Assembly: GCA_003194525.1 (NCBI GenBank)
Contig: NBIV01000350.1
Span: forward strand, 1 to 58,183
Reading direction: 5' to 3'
From: Gracilariopsis chorda
Lineage: Eukaryota > Rhodophyta > Florideophyceae > Gracilariales > Gracilariaceae
DNA length: 58,183 nucleotides
Shown: one piece after another, positions 20,038-29,594 of the stretch
Layout: the number at the start of each line of letters is the position of its first letter
How positions within the stretch are numbered: position 1 is the first letter of the stretch
Made by a program: the position numbers and the translations under genes
The notes under the pieces: generated by a model
What the model saw: the letters and a program-made list of their open reading frames with translations, nothing else
Database searches by the model: none
Told to the model about the DNA's origin: nothing

Positions 20038-20902
20038 ATGATCTTGATAGCAGCAATGGGTTAGAGTTTTTCTTCAGATAGTTTGAAATCTATCGATATG
20101 TAAGGTTTCGTTCCTGTTCAAGACGTGGGTGAGTTTCATACTGTTCGGTCTGGATTCAATGATCTGAAGATCTTCTGCAGATCTCGAGAGTTCGAAACTC
20201 CAAATTAGTTTCATTTTGCTGCGATCAGCTGTCATCTTTTGCGCCACGTTCTTAGAACGAGGTTAGGAGAAGACTACGTCCAGGTGTCATTGCAGGACAA
20301 CGTAGAGCACCATTTCCTGCACTGTTCGAAACGGAGTCTAGGATATTAGAGTTTTCGCCTTCTCCAGAAAGAAGAGGAATGAAGCTGATATCATCAGCCA
20401 GTGCACGAAAAAGTCGTCAGCGTTCTTCAGAACAGAAAAGTTCTTCCTGCAAGAATTGTACGGATGTCGTATTCAGACACTTCGTGTCCACAAAGTTAGG
20501 AGGAGAAGTTCCAGCATGAAATCGCGAAAGAAAGTCGAGCTAACCCTTATCATTACTTGCTCAGTACTGATATGTAGCCTTCCAATTCTGCATGCGTTGA
20601 CTGCACCGCGTTGTGTGACTGTGTTAGATATCAACACAACTTTGACCGTGGGGTAGATTGCTACTTAGAAAGTGCTAGGTAGATATTGCGTGTGAGGAGT
20701 ATGTCAGATGCAACACACAGATGCATTCACAACCCGGTCTCAATTTCGATTAGAGCATCGAGTGTACAAGTTGTCCTGAAAGATCGCCCCTCGTCCTTGC
20801 CACGATACATTTCAATTCATCACTTAATCATGGTTGCATCATATCACCCCTCACGCCTCGTCCACTCAACTCCAAAACCCGCATTCCTCTTCATCATAAA
20901 AC
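20038..20902. other. Upstream region of the glycosidase-like gene, no gene
   Basis: No frame with family likeness. Around 20768-20815 the text CTCGTCCTTGCCACG recurs upstream of gamma (32188-32210), so the duplicated unit that carries alpha includes 5' flank. Confidence 0.45.
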
Positions 20903-21766
20903 TTGCCTTCCACTGCATCACACTTCATTGACAATCATTTCAACCCAACACTTCTCCGAAGATATCGAGCGCCAAGAAATGTGCAGAAGTGTCTTCCAGC
21001 TCTCACGTCTGCATGGCCTTTCTTCAAGAGAAGATATCGACCCGGCAGCCGCGAGAAATCGCGGTTCGCAACAACGGAAGGCAGCCTGTCCTCGACACTA
21101 CTGCTGTCAAGTGTGTCAGGCAGAAATTCTCCAGCATCTGCACCCCTGTTTCAAACCGAAGGCAAGAAGCAGGTCCGGAACTCGGATCAAAAATCGAAGG
21201 CCGTCTCAAGCCTTGAGCTCTCATCACCAAAGTCTCCACAATTCATGAGGATCTGAGGCAGGTAATTGAGGCATTACCAAACATAAAAAGCCCTCTACAG
21301 AGCCTTGAGACAGTCAAACCCGCACCGCAGGAGCAACGTCAAAGCCCTCCTACCAACTCGTCCTTAGATTTCCTGGTTAGCGTTGAGCCGGGCTCCAACG
21401 AAGGCTGGTGTTCATCGGGTTCCTCCGGTGCGTTTTTGGAGGTCATGGATCTTCCACCACCGGTCCAGGCTCACGGATGAGGACAAGAATTTCTTTCTGT
21501 CCACATTGGAAGTGGGCCTCTCCGGCGGCCCATACGCTCCAGCGCTATCCGGGGCCAAGCCGGTTGAGGAAGAGGCGGCGCGCAACGTGAATGCCAGGAT
21601 GGACGCCATCCGTTTGTGCGCGTTTCAGGGAGCGCAGGTATCCGCAATAGCCGCAATTGATCCTGACGGTGATGCATGGACGCCAGCGCTCGAAGAAGCG
21701 CGAAGGGGGGCTGCGGAGAACAGAAAGGGGGTGACCGAACCACCGTCGCCAGAAGATGGAGTATGA
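20903..21766 (+). pseudogene. Copy alpha of an unknown multicopy gene
   Basis: Nucleotide likeness to the intact gamma copy (32607-33449) runs from about 20975 to 21766. Shared words include LTDEDKNFFLSTL, GGPYAPAL.GAKPVEEE and RMDAIRLCAFQGAQVSAIAAIDP. The long 3' frame (21383-21766) keeps the conserved C-terminal domain, but frame changes near 21220 and 21470 disconnect it from the N-terminal half, and no clear start remains. Function unknown. Confidence 0.75.
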
Positions 21767-22444
21767 CGTGCATGGTGAACATTTTGCGGCCAACTTGGAA
21801 TGCTTGTAACCTTTTTATCTGGAGTAGCCTTCCCTTGGTTTGCATTCTTTCTGTCACTGTGCATTCACTTCAATTACGTTGTGTCTCCATTAGAGAAGTC
21901 TAATCCTGCAAGCTGTCACCCCTTGAAGTGCAGCATTTAGGCCTCTGATATTGATGCAAGAGAAGCTCTTGTGTTTCGTTGTCGTTGATTGTTCGTGGGC
22001 GGACGAAGCCTAATTCCGACAACGACGTACTAACTCTAAAATAAGCCAGTCTCTGCCCCGATGGCCGTCCTCGAGGCAGACCCAGTCGCGGATCCATCTT
22101 TCTTCCTCCTGATTCGCATCACCAGGAAGGTCGGTACACCGCGGTGGTGATTAATGCATTGTGCCCAGAGCGGGCTACCGGCGGGTCCGATCCCTCAGCG
22201 CAGTAGTAATTCAGCAAAGCGACTTGGCACCACAGCTCTTGAGATAAGCTACGACAGCTTCAACTTCAAAACCTTTCGCCTGGACGAGCTTCACCACATC
22301 ACGGAGCTTCTCCACCCATCTATCCATACGGAAGATCTAGACAGAATTCTCACACCTCTCTCACCCAACTCCACCTATTCCGAGATCTACTCAGAGAAAC
22401 TGAACGCTTAGGAATGCATAATATACTTTTTTCTGATTCTCATC
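21767..22444. other. Inter-copy region, no supported gene
   Basis: An 85-codon frame at 22154-22411 (LDELHHITELLHPS) has no recognised relative and no second copy to support it. Otherwise nothing is seen. Confidence 0.35.
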
Positions 22445-22613
22445 ATGAGTGGACATGATGTCCACTGGTGCAGGCTTTATCTGCATGGTCCTTTTTCAAG
22501 AGAAGAAGTCCTCCCAAGGATTGCGGGAAAACACAGGTTCCTGAGGACAAAAGGCAGGCGGCGCAGACCAGTATGGAATATGGGCAACACGAGTCTTCTC
22601 ACCCACGGCCATG

Positions 22614-22726
22614 CGGAGAGAGGAATTCTTCAACAAGAGTTCCTACTACGCTTTCGGAATTAGTGGCGTGCGCCCGTAAACATACATAATTACATACAGA
22701 CATACATACAAACATACACACATACT
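22614..22726 (+). mobile_element. Short retroposon with (CATA)n tail in copy beta
   Basis: 113 bases flanked by CACGGCCATG at 22604-22613 and 22727-22736. The body contains CTTTCGGAATTAGTGGCGTGCG and the 3' end is an ACATACAT-rich tail. Related bodies occur at 23871-23905 and 35680-35735 (also with a CATA tail). It is a 5'-truncated LINE or a SINE; parent unknown. Confidence 0.8.
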
Positions 22727-22930
22727 CACGGCCATGAGTCCAGCCCACAGAGTGCATTCGTTCTCCTTTTTCAGATGAAGGGCAAAAAGAGGTGCCGAAA
22801 CTCGGATCCAAAACCGAAGGCCATCTCAGAGGCCATCGCGAAACTCTCCACGATTCCTGAAGAGTTTGTACAAAGGAGGCAACGTGCGGCATTCAAGGGA
22901 TCTTCCGAAAGGCAATACAACCTGGCACTC

Positions 22931-23219
22931 TTTCTTCTTCTTTATTGTGGACAACAGCTTTCTATTACCAAGCTGAAGGAGAGCTTTTAGTAAAAGCTTT
23001 CTGTTTTCAGGAAGGCCAAGAACTTCTGTGGCTCATGTCGGATTAACTGCTGTATACTTTCCTTGCATTTCCTTGGGAGACCAGCTAACAACTCTCTACG
23101 GGCTGCATTCGTCTGAGGGCATCGATAAGCGACATGCTCAACGTCTTTCTTCACGTTCGTTCCACAGTCACATCTGATTTTGAACCTTTCGTTCCACAGT
23201 CACATCCAATTTTGAACAG
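22931..23219 (-). mobile_element. 5'-truncated LINE (A) in copy beta
   Basis: 289 bases flanked by CCTGGCACTC at 22921-22930 and 23220-23229. On the minus strand it encodes the C-terminus of a non-LTR reverse transcriptase (stop at 22987-22989) with the terminal zinc motif RCDCG...DVEHVAYRC, then a short 3' UTR ending in an (AAG)n tail. Near its 5' end a ~31-base block (TTCCACAGTCACATC..ATTTTGAAC) is repeated in tandem at about 23156-23217. Confidence 0.87.
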
Positions 23220-23296
23220 CCTGGCACTCCTCTCATCGACACATACTAGGAGTGTCAGGTTGGCGGTAAGCTGGACTCTGGCGAGGACTGGTGCTC

Positions 23297-23407
23297 TTCT
23301 TCTTCTTCTTTACTGTGTGCCCTTAATGTACAACATAAGGGTAAAACATATCTGGTTAAAGATACTTTTCTATCCGCAGGAAAATGAGGATTTTCCGCGG
23401 CCACTGT
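23297..23407 (-). mobile_element. 5'-truncated LINE (B) in copy beta
   Basis: 111 bases flanked by GACTGGTGCTC at 23286-23296 and 23408-23418. The minus strand encodes only the last residues of the same LINE protein (PRKILIFLRIEKYL) and the 3' UTR with an (AAG)n tail. The CAACATAAGGGTAAAA word is shared with LINE E. Confidence 0.87.
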
Positions 23408-23625
23408 GACTGGTGCTCATCAGGCTCATCTGAACCGCTCATCGAGGTTGTAGAGCGTCTACCGCTTGTCAATTGGACAAGGATTTCTTTTTGTGCACTA
23501 GTGGGTCTACAGGGTTGATAGGCTAAGAAATGCTTGCCCCTATCAATGAGGTTGACCGAGGATTCCACTCTGTCGCTAACGGAAACTACCCTACATTAAG
23601 TGCAGACAAGCTCTTCGTGTAGCTC

Positions 23626-23831
23626 TTCTTCTTTCTTCTTCTTTAATGTGGCCTGATGCAATCAGTTTTGTTAACGCCAGGAAAGCAGTCCTACAGATAG
23701 TTCTCCCTCCTGAGGAAGGCCAAAAACGGCCATCTTCTAGTCGACTCTAACAATGATTGACCCTTTCTTTCTCGCGCTGTAGATAACTCATCTCGTCGAG
23801 AGGCATTTGGCCAACGGGCATCGAAATAAGA
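23626..23831 (-). mobile_element. 5'-truncated LINE (C)
   Basis: Same family: the minus strand has NASRRDELSTARERKGQSLL and ends PFLAFLRRENYL, followed by an (AAG)n tail. Likely target duplication GTGTAGCTC/GTGTAGTTC at 23617-23625 and 23832-23840, with one mismatch. Confidence 0.72.
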
Positions 23832-23840
23832 GTGTAGTTC

Positions 23841-24812
23841 TTCGAAGAAGAACCATTCAAAGCCTACCACCCTTTCGGAATTAGTAATATGGCGTGCACC
23901 CAAGAGCTGACTGACCCCTTTCAAATGTTAACGGTCGCCGTTCATCATGAATAATCCGCTTTTTCGTTTGTTGAAGGTTAACCCTTCTTTGAACCATACT
24001 GCTGGTCTGGGTGCGGCTCAGGGAGAAGGTTTGGGTTGCATTCTTCATGAATGATGATCATCATCATTTATGTTCTTCCTCATGATGATGTTTCATTTTG
24101 AAAGTTTTGCTGGCATGCGGGATGCCTACAGAACATTTTGCTCTCCAGCGATAGTTTTATCTGAGCCTAAAGTTAGAAAAGTGTTGCCCCTTTCCATTCA
24201 TGACAGCAGTGCTCAAAATTACACTCCGCACGGACTTCCTGGCATATACGATGGGCAATATTCATTGCATTAGAGGAACTGGCCAATGACACCGACGAGC
24301 AAAGACCCTATTACCCTTGTATAATATCTTGTACTCTTGGTGAGGGTTAATTCTTATCCCTGCCAACATGAAAGAAGATGCTTTTCTGGAAGCAATTTTG
24401 CCCTTTCTTGAAATCGCGATTGCGTCATCAAGGTCAAGGGATGTCATTCTAACTCACCTTCTGCATCATGCCGCCATACAGTATAAGCAAGATGATTTTG
24501 CGTATGATAAACAACATGTAGTTGTACTTAGGGTTTGATGCAATAGGCTGTGGTCCATCTCAAAAGAATTTGCACTCTGCCCCGGTATAAAAGACGAATC
24601 TTGTCAAAGGAAGAGGAAGGCTGCGTTTGGGACAAAGGTACACACTTCCCGTTATCTCAGGTTTCATCAATTTCGGTATCGTTGCAGAATTCATTTAGAA
24701 GTAATCAGAAAAGTTCAGCTTGTAACCCTTCACCTGCTTTTGCGTGTGCTTTTTCTTTGAGCAAAGGTGAGGATTGCTGCGGTTTCACTTTTGACATGCC
24801 AAAGAGTGAGCA
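23841..24812. other. Retroposon debris and GH99-like gene upstream region
   Basis: 23871-23905 carries the CTTTCGGAATTAGT repeat body. The rest, including a GATGAT-rich patch at 24052-24095, shows no gene. The 3' part should hold the promoter of the gene at 24813. Confidence 0.4.
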
Positions 24813-26894
24813 ATGAATTCAACGAAACTAGTTTTAGTGATTGTCTGCTTCCTGTCCGGACTAGTGGGACTCCGATTTCACGCAAACGCCAAAGAAGTTT
24901 TTGTTCATTACCTCCCGTGGTATGATTCAAAGGGTTTACGCTATCCGCTGCGCACGGGATGGTGCTATCCGGACGGCGGGACCTATGATTGTTCTGATAT
25001 ATCCGTCATTCATTACTCAAACGAACCTTTGATAGGAGAGTATTCGCAGTTTGATGATGAAGTATTGGAGTATCACCTTCTTACAATATATGTCGCTGGC
25101 ATCGATGGTATTATCATAAATGTTAACCCGGCCAATTCTTTACAAAAGGAAGTGTCAGTACGGGTAATGGACAAACTTGTTCGAATGAAGAACGACTTTG
25201 CCGCATTCAACCTTAAGGTAATCATATCCTACGATGATAATGGTCAATCGAATCAAGCTCTGATAACCAGTTATCTTCAATGGGTATACGATACTTTCTA
25301 CAGTGCTTCCAGTTATGCTTCACTCCTGGTCAAATATCTGAATCAACCAATCATAATAACATGGTCCGAGTCTGATCCACAGCACTATTGGAGTACGCTC
25401 CAGAGCTTGTTCCAGGGGAATGTGTTTGTCTTAGTTAGAAATGCAGTTAACTTCCAATACTCAGATGGCAATTTTGAATGGGTGAACAATCTGAATCTAG
25501 GCACACCAATAAGCAACACGCAGAATTGGGGACAGAGTTATTTCGCAGACTTCAACTGGATTTCCGCTAGACAGTCTGAGAAAGGGGTTGCTCCTCAGGA
25601 TGTGAACCTTGCAAAAATGGGAGGCGTATATCCTGGATTTGATGATGGAAACGTTCCAGCATTTTGGAACGGCGGAACAAACCGGTACATCCTCAGAGAC
25701 GTCGATGACGGGGAAACGATGACATTAACATGGGAGAAACAAATATCTTACACACCAAGCCAGGGGTCCGGACTCGATTCCGTTGAAAACCTATGGGTTC
25801 AGATAGCTACTTGGAATGACTGGCCTGAAGGAACTTCAATCGAACCTGCTTCTGCAGCCACATATGGGTACAGGGCTTTAGAAACATGCAGGGAAAAGGC
25901 GGCACAGTTTAAGAATACTGCGGCGCCGTATGGCAGCGCATGCCTAAGGGTTCCATATCATATTTATGAAATGAGGAGAGCGGGAAGTACAAGTGCCGCC
26001 AACAACGCCATAGTGCAACTACTCTCTGGTGATTGCACCATATCAACTCAGAATTCTCCTAGTGGAAGTCCTTCTTCTAGCACAAGATTTGTTTCTTCAC
26101 CAAGTTCTTCTGGCAGTCCCTCAGCAAGTCGTTCAGTATCCCAAGAACCGTCCGTAAGTTATTCTTCAAGTCCAGAACCTTCTGCCAGTACTTCGCCTCT
26201 CACACTCGCTGCTTCTTCTGTGGTTCCTTCCGTTTCATATCCGTCTCTTCAAGCATCTATCAGTCCCTCCCCGTCTAGAATAATATCTGCCAATTCATCT
26301 CCATCTCCTGAGCCGTCAAATAGCGTTATCCCTATTCCATTAGTTTCAAATGCAAAATCACAAACTCCATCTTCATCTCCATCTCCTGGGCCTGTACATA
26401 GCGTTATCTCTATTCTGTCAGTTTCAAGTGCGCAATCAAGTACTCCATCTTTATCTGCTGAGGTACCGCATGGCTTCAGTCCGGCTCCATCAAATTCTAA
26501 CTTAGCATCAGATACTCCCTCATCCTCTCCATCGGTTTCATCATCTTTCTCTTCAGAGCCGAGTTTGAGCAGTTCACCTACAGCTAGCGTGTCATTCTCG
26601 GCATCAAACTCTCCTACTCCATCCAGCTCTGCGTCTCCATCACCCGCTTTGCAGTGCCCTTGTGAGTGCAGTAACCTGTTGGAATCACTTGACGTGGGTG
26701 AATTTGCTCGGAATTGCCGTATTCGGATGCTTTTCCGATCCAACGCATTCCCACTAATCGAGCTTGGTGACGCACAAGTACTTGGCCTGTGTCAAAGACA
26801 GATAGCCGAGTGCACCGAAAAGGTGAAGAGCCCGGTGGTGGACGGATTCCCACACAATCCGCTTCTTGACTTCGACCTGAGCTTCGGTAACTGA
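24813..26894 (+). CDS. Secreted GH99/GH71-like protein with Ser/Pro-rich stalk
   Basis: 693 residues. Residues 1-26 form a signal peptide (VLVIVCFLSGLVGLRF, likely cleavage after HANA). Residues 27-395 resemble the endo-alpha-mannosidase (GH99) and GH71 type barrel: VHYLPWYDS near the start, GIDGIIINVNP, LKVIISYDD and WNDWPEGTSIEP (334-345), a signature of that group. Residues 410-615 are a long Ser/Pro/Thr stalk of imperfect repeats (SPSPEPS, SSSPSP), probably O-glycosylated. A Cys-rich tail follows (CPCECSNLL...CQRQIAEC). The protein would act at the cell surface or wall on mannan-like or matrix glycans; the substrate is a guess. WbsX-type proteins share the WN.W.EG.EP word, so the exact family is not certain. 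Confidence 0.7.
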   Translation: MNSTKLVLVIVCFLSGLVGLRFHANAKEVFVHYLPWYDSKGLRYPLRTGWCYPDGGTYDCSDISVIHYSNEPLIGEYSQFDDEVLEYHLLTIYVAGIDGIIINVNPANSLQKEVSVRVMDKLVRMKNDFAAFNLKVIISYDDNGQSNQALITSYLQWVYDTFYSASSYASLLVKYLNQPIIITWSESDPQHYWSTLQSLFQGNVFVLVRNAVNFQYSDGNFEWVNNLNLGTPISNTQNWGQSYFADFNWISARQSEKGVAPQDVNLAKMGGVYPGFDDGNVPAFWNGGTNRYILRDVDDGETMTLTWEKQISYTPSQGSGLDSVENLWVQIATWNDWPEGTSIEPASAATYGYRALETCREKAAQFKNTAAPYGSACLRVPYHIYEMRRAGSTSAANNAIVQLLSGDCTISTQNSPSGSPSSSTRFVSSPSSSGSPSASRSVSQEPSVSYSSSPEPSASTSPLTLAASSVVPSVSYPSLQASISPSPSRIISANSSPSPEPSNSVIPIPLVSNAKSQTPSSSPSPGPVHSVISILSVSSAQSSTPSLSAEVPHGFSPAPSNSNLASDTPSSSPSVSSSFSSEPSLSSSPTASVSFSASNSPTPSSSASPSPALQCPCECSNLLESLDVGEFARNCRIRMLFRSNAFPLIELGDAQVLGLCQRQIAECTEKVKSPVVDGFPHNPLLDFDLSFGN

Positions 26895-27165
26895 GCATCA
26901 TTTGAAACTCCGGCCTTTATTCACTACGTCCGACACAGTACATGCGCCGTGTCAAGCCACCCAATCAAATCCATCCACATGTCCGTTTCTAAGCACTTGA
27001 AGCGGCCGTCATATCACGAATTGTTGACCAGTTGCTTAGTCTGCTAGGTCGCCGTCCTTCAGCTTGTCGAGCTTGATATCCCTCGAAACCGGAGCCGTCA
27101 CTTCAGAAACCTGAGCGCAGCTACGCCCTGACACGACAATACCATCAGCCGTGTCCATTATCAAA

Positions 27166-27441
27166 ATGCATGCGGAATCCGTTGTAACAGGCATAGTAGC
27201 CTTTTCGTTGTTCAAGAAGGTTACAGCGTACGGACTGGCACGGTACTACGGCTTTCCGCGCATCTATCGCAGGCTTATCATGGTCAACCGTGCGCTTAAC
27301 AGCAACCCCGCTCAGCAAGTAAGGATGAATGAGATTGTGAAGCAAATGTTCAGATTGCCAAACAAGGCCGCTGGAGCTGTCTCTCGCGCACGCCTTTCTT
27401 TTCTGGGACAGAGAGCGAAGGCTACGAAGACAACGCTCTAG
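27166..27441 (+). CDS. Small unknown protein, possible membrane anchor
   Basis: 91 residues from the first ATG (27166); the longer frame would need GTG. The start MHAESVVTGIVAFSLFKKVT has a short hydrophobic stretch, followed by a basic, Tyr/Arg-rich segment AYGLARYYGFPRIYRRL and a basic C-terminus (SFLGQRAKATKTTL). The codons read like a real gene and it sits in a gap between two genes on the same strand. No family is recognised. It could be a small mitochondrial or plastid membrane protein, or not a gene at all. Confidence 0.45.
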   Translation: MHAESVVTGIVAFSLFKKVTAYGLARYYGFPRIYRRLIMVNRALNSNPAQQVRMNEIVKQMFRLPNKAAGAVSRARLSFLGQRAKATKTTL

Positions 27442-28436
27442 CGTCTGCCACTTCCGCCACCCGGCACTTATGCGTGCTGTCGGCCACGCTGTCGCACTTC
27501 AAGTTGGCCTTCGAATCGCACGCTTCTGAGTTTTTGGTTGTATATTATGTTGCGGAGCTCAGTATTCATTATACGATGCTACGGCGAATGAACTTCGTAG
27601 CTACTAATGTTTGTTCGGCTCGGTTAGCAACTCCGTACCGTGTTCATAACATGCCATGAACGGCCTTGTTGCAAACCCATTTTTGTCTTGGAGAACTTAT
27701 GGAGGTGGTCTTGAGAGAGCGATTCCTAACCGTAAGCGATGTGGGCAAGAGAGAAATCGAAAATAATCAGCAGCAACTAGTAGATAGCTCGTCAGCCTCA
27801 AGTTTTGACAAATACCTGTAAACGGTAACAAAGGCACAAAGTCATCAAAGGTACACGTACTGTTTTATTGTTCTTGGTACTTCTACTGCCGGTTTTGAAG
27901 TGCACGGCAATCGCGTAGAAGAGAGTTTGTAAGATTGGCAGCACGGTGTGTAATGCCGCCAGCGCTCTTTGCATTGCCCATTGCGATCAGATCTTTGCGA
28001 GTGCATTGCGCTTAAGCTCGGCGGCTGCCTTGCGGATATCTGTGAATGTATAGTCTGCCATCGGAGACAGTCGCGACCTGCGATTGAGACACCGTGACGT
28101 CTGTTGCAACGCCAACCTGGAGTTTTTGTCACCAAAAATCACATTGTCGTGCCTCCAATAAGAGTTTTTGTGATTGCCCGAGATCGTTGCAACTCCTTCG
28201 CGAACGCCACACCCCAGACCCTTCGACATTTTCGCCACGCCTTCTGTCTGCGGTCAGCACTCGAGTTGATACAAGTTGTCCCTCGACATTACATAACTTG
28301 TCTGGTAATTCACTTGCCGGTCTCCAGCCAGAACAGCACGTTGATATCCGTAAGAACCCTCTCAAAGATTTTGAATCCTGTTTCGCCATCAAAGCCTACC
28401 AACCCCTTGTTCTCGCTTGCACTTCCGCATCTAGCA
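27442..28436. other. Intergenic region upstream of IGPS
   Basis: Nothing firm. A 24-codon minus-strand frame at 28063 (MADYTFTDIRKAAAELKRNA) looks protein-like but is too short to support. The IGPS frame is open without an ATG back to 28104, but that extension is not family-like. Confidence 0.35.
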
Positions 28437-29498
28437 ATGGCATTCGTCTCGCCGCTGTCCACATCACCTTTCCGCAGGACTTCTTCACTTCCTCTTACCT
28501 GCGCAGCACCCAGAACGATCTACATGTGTGCGGCTCCGCAAGTCCCAGATGTTCTCGCAAAGATTCTTGACCGAAAGAAGGATGAGGTAGAAGCACTCAA
28601 ATCGCAGGTCTCAGCGGATTCTGCACATCCTATTGCAAAGGCTTTGGAAACTGAAGTAGCTCGAAAGAAAGCGTTCTATAACTCGCTCAACCTCCCGAAG
28701 GGCTCCCTTACCGTTATTGCCGAAATCAAACGTAAGAGCCCTAGCAGAGGCGTTATTGGAACCATTAAGGACCCAGCAGTTCTTTCTCGTGTTTACAATG
28801 AAGGCGGTGCCGGGGCCATATCAGTGCTCACTGATTTTGAAGGTTTTGGAGGTACTATGGAAGACTTGATCAAAGTTGTCAAGACGCAACAACGATTCAA
28901 AGGCAACTATCCGGGTCCATGCCCAGTACTTAGAAAGGACTTTATTATTGATGAGATTCAAATCGCGGAGGCAGCCGTTGGTGGTGCTAGTGCAGTATTA
29001 CTTATTGTGGCTGCACTCGGCAAGGACCGTACAAAGCAGTTGCTGGACGCTACGCATGCCATGGGCCTTGATGCTTTAGTCGAAGTGCACGATGAAGACG
29101 AGCTTCAAATAGCGCTAGATGTTGGTGCCGATATTGTCGGTGTTAATAACCGCGATTTGCGAACCTTCAATGTTTCCCTAGACACCAGTTTCAGATTAGC
29201 TCCACTCATCCCGGAAGATGTTATCAAAATCGCAGAAAGCGGTATTACAGACTGCCTTGATGCTTGGAAGTTACGTGATGCCGGCTTCAATGCCATTCTA
29301 GTCGGTGAAACTCTTGTCACAGCATACGAAGGAAGTGCTATGGATTCAACAAGTTATTCGATTGGTTACAATCAAGCAAAAGGAATCATCAAAGCTTTCA
29401 AGGCCAAAGGTAGTGTCGAGTTCGGAAACAGTAGTATGGCTGCTTTCTTCGGGAAGGGAGAGGGCGCGAAAGAGACTCTTGGTGAGCTCTCCATTTAA
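28437..29498 (+). CDS. trpC: Indole-3-glycerol phosphate synthase, plastid
   Basis: 353 residues. It closes the indole ring in tryptophan synthesis (CdRP to indole-3-glycerol phosphate). The ATG at 28437 gives MAFVSPLSTSPFRRTSS, a red-algal transit-peptide style leader of about 33 residues, so the enzyme should act in the plastid. The barrel is complete: VIAEIKRKSPSRG (93-105), PVLRKDFIID (163-172, catalytic Lys), LVEVHDEDEL (214-223), GVNNRDLRTF (235-244), IAESGI (265-270) and ILVGETLV (287-294). Monofunctional, not fused to TrpF or TrpG. Tail to tail with the DUF99 gene, 96 bases apart. Confidence 0.96.
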   Translation: MAFVSPLSTSPFRRTSSLPLTCAAPRTIYMCAAPQVPDVLAKILDRKKDEVEALKSQVSADSAHPIAKALETEVARKKAFYNSLNLPKGSLTVIAEIKRKSPSRGVIGTIKDPAVLSRVYNEGGAGAISVLTDFEGFGGTMEDLIKVVKTQQRFKGNYPGPCPVLRKDFIIDEIQIAEAAVGGASAVLLIVAALGKDRTKQLLDATHAMGLDALVEVHDEDELQIALDVGADIVGVNNRDLRTFNVSLDTSFRLAPLIPEDVIKIAESGITDCLDAWKLRDAGFNAILVGETLVTAYEGSAMDSTSYSIGYNQAKGIIKAFKAKGSVEFGNSSMAAFFGKGEGAKETLGELSI

Positions 29499-29594
29499 CT
29501 GGCCGGCGGTCCTACTTGAGTGTTAGTCTCAAAATGCGAGCAAAGGAGATGAGAGGGGGTCACTTTCACTCGGGAAGTTAGAAACATCTCTGTC

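Larger units (their letters stand above)
22445..23535 (+). pseudogene. Copy beta of the unknown gene, broken by three retroposons
   Basis: Stretches matching gamma are found at about 22470-22613 (start, CTGCATGGTCCTTTTTCAAG), 22727-22930 (GAAACTCGGATCCAAAACCGAAGGCC), 23220-23296 (GAGGACTGG) and 23408-23530 (ACAAGGATTTCTTTTTGTGCAC). Three insertions separate them, each with a duplicated target. Removing the insertions restores collinearity with gamma but not an open frame, so beta also carries small lesions. Confidence 0.78.

Noticed and set aside
22154..22411. 85-codon plus-strand ORF between copies alpha and beta
   Set aside because: No homology, no duplicate and no supporting signals; kept only as a gap note.
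28063..28135. Short minus-strand frame starting MADYTFTDIRK
   Set aside because: Only 24 codons before a stop, and no splice site found that extends it convincingly.
27987..28238. 83-codon minus-strand ORF upstream of IGPS
   Set aside because: Frame-shadow character; only its last 24 residues look protein-like.
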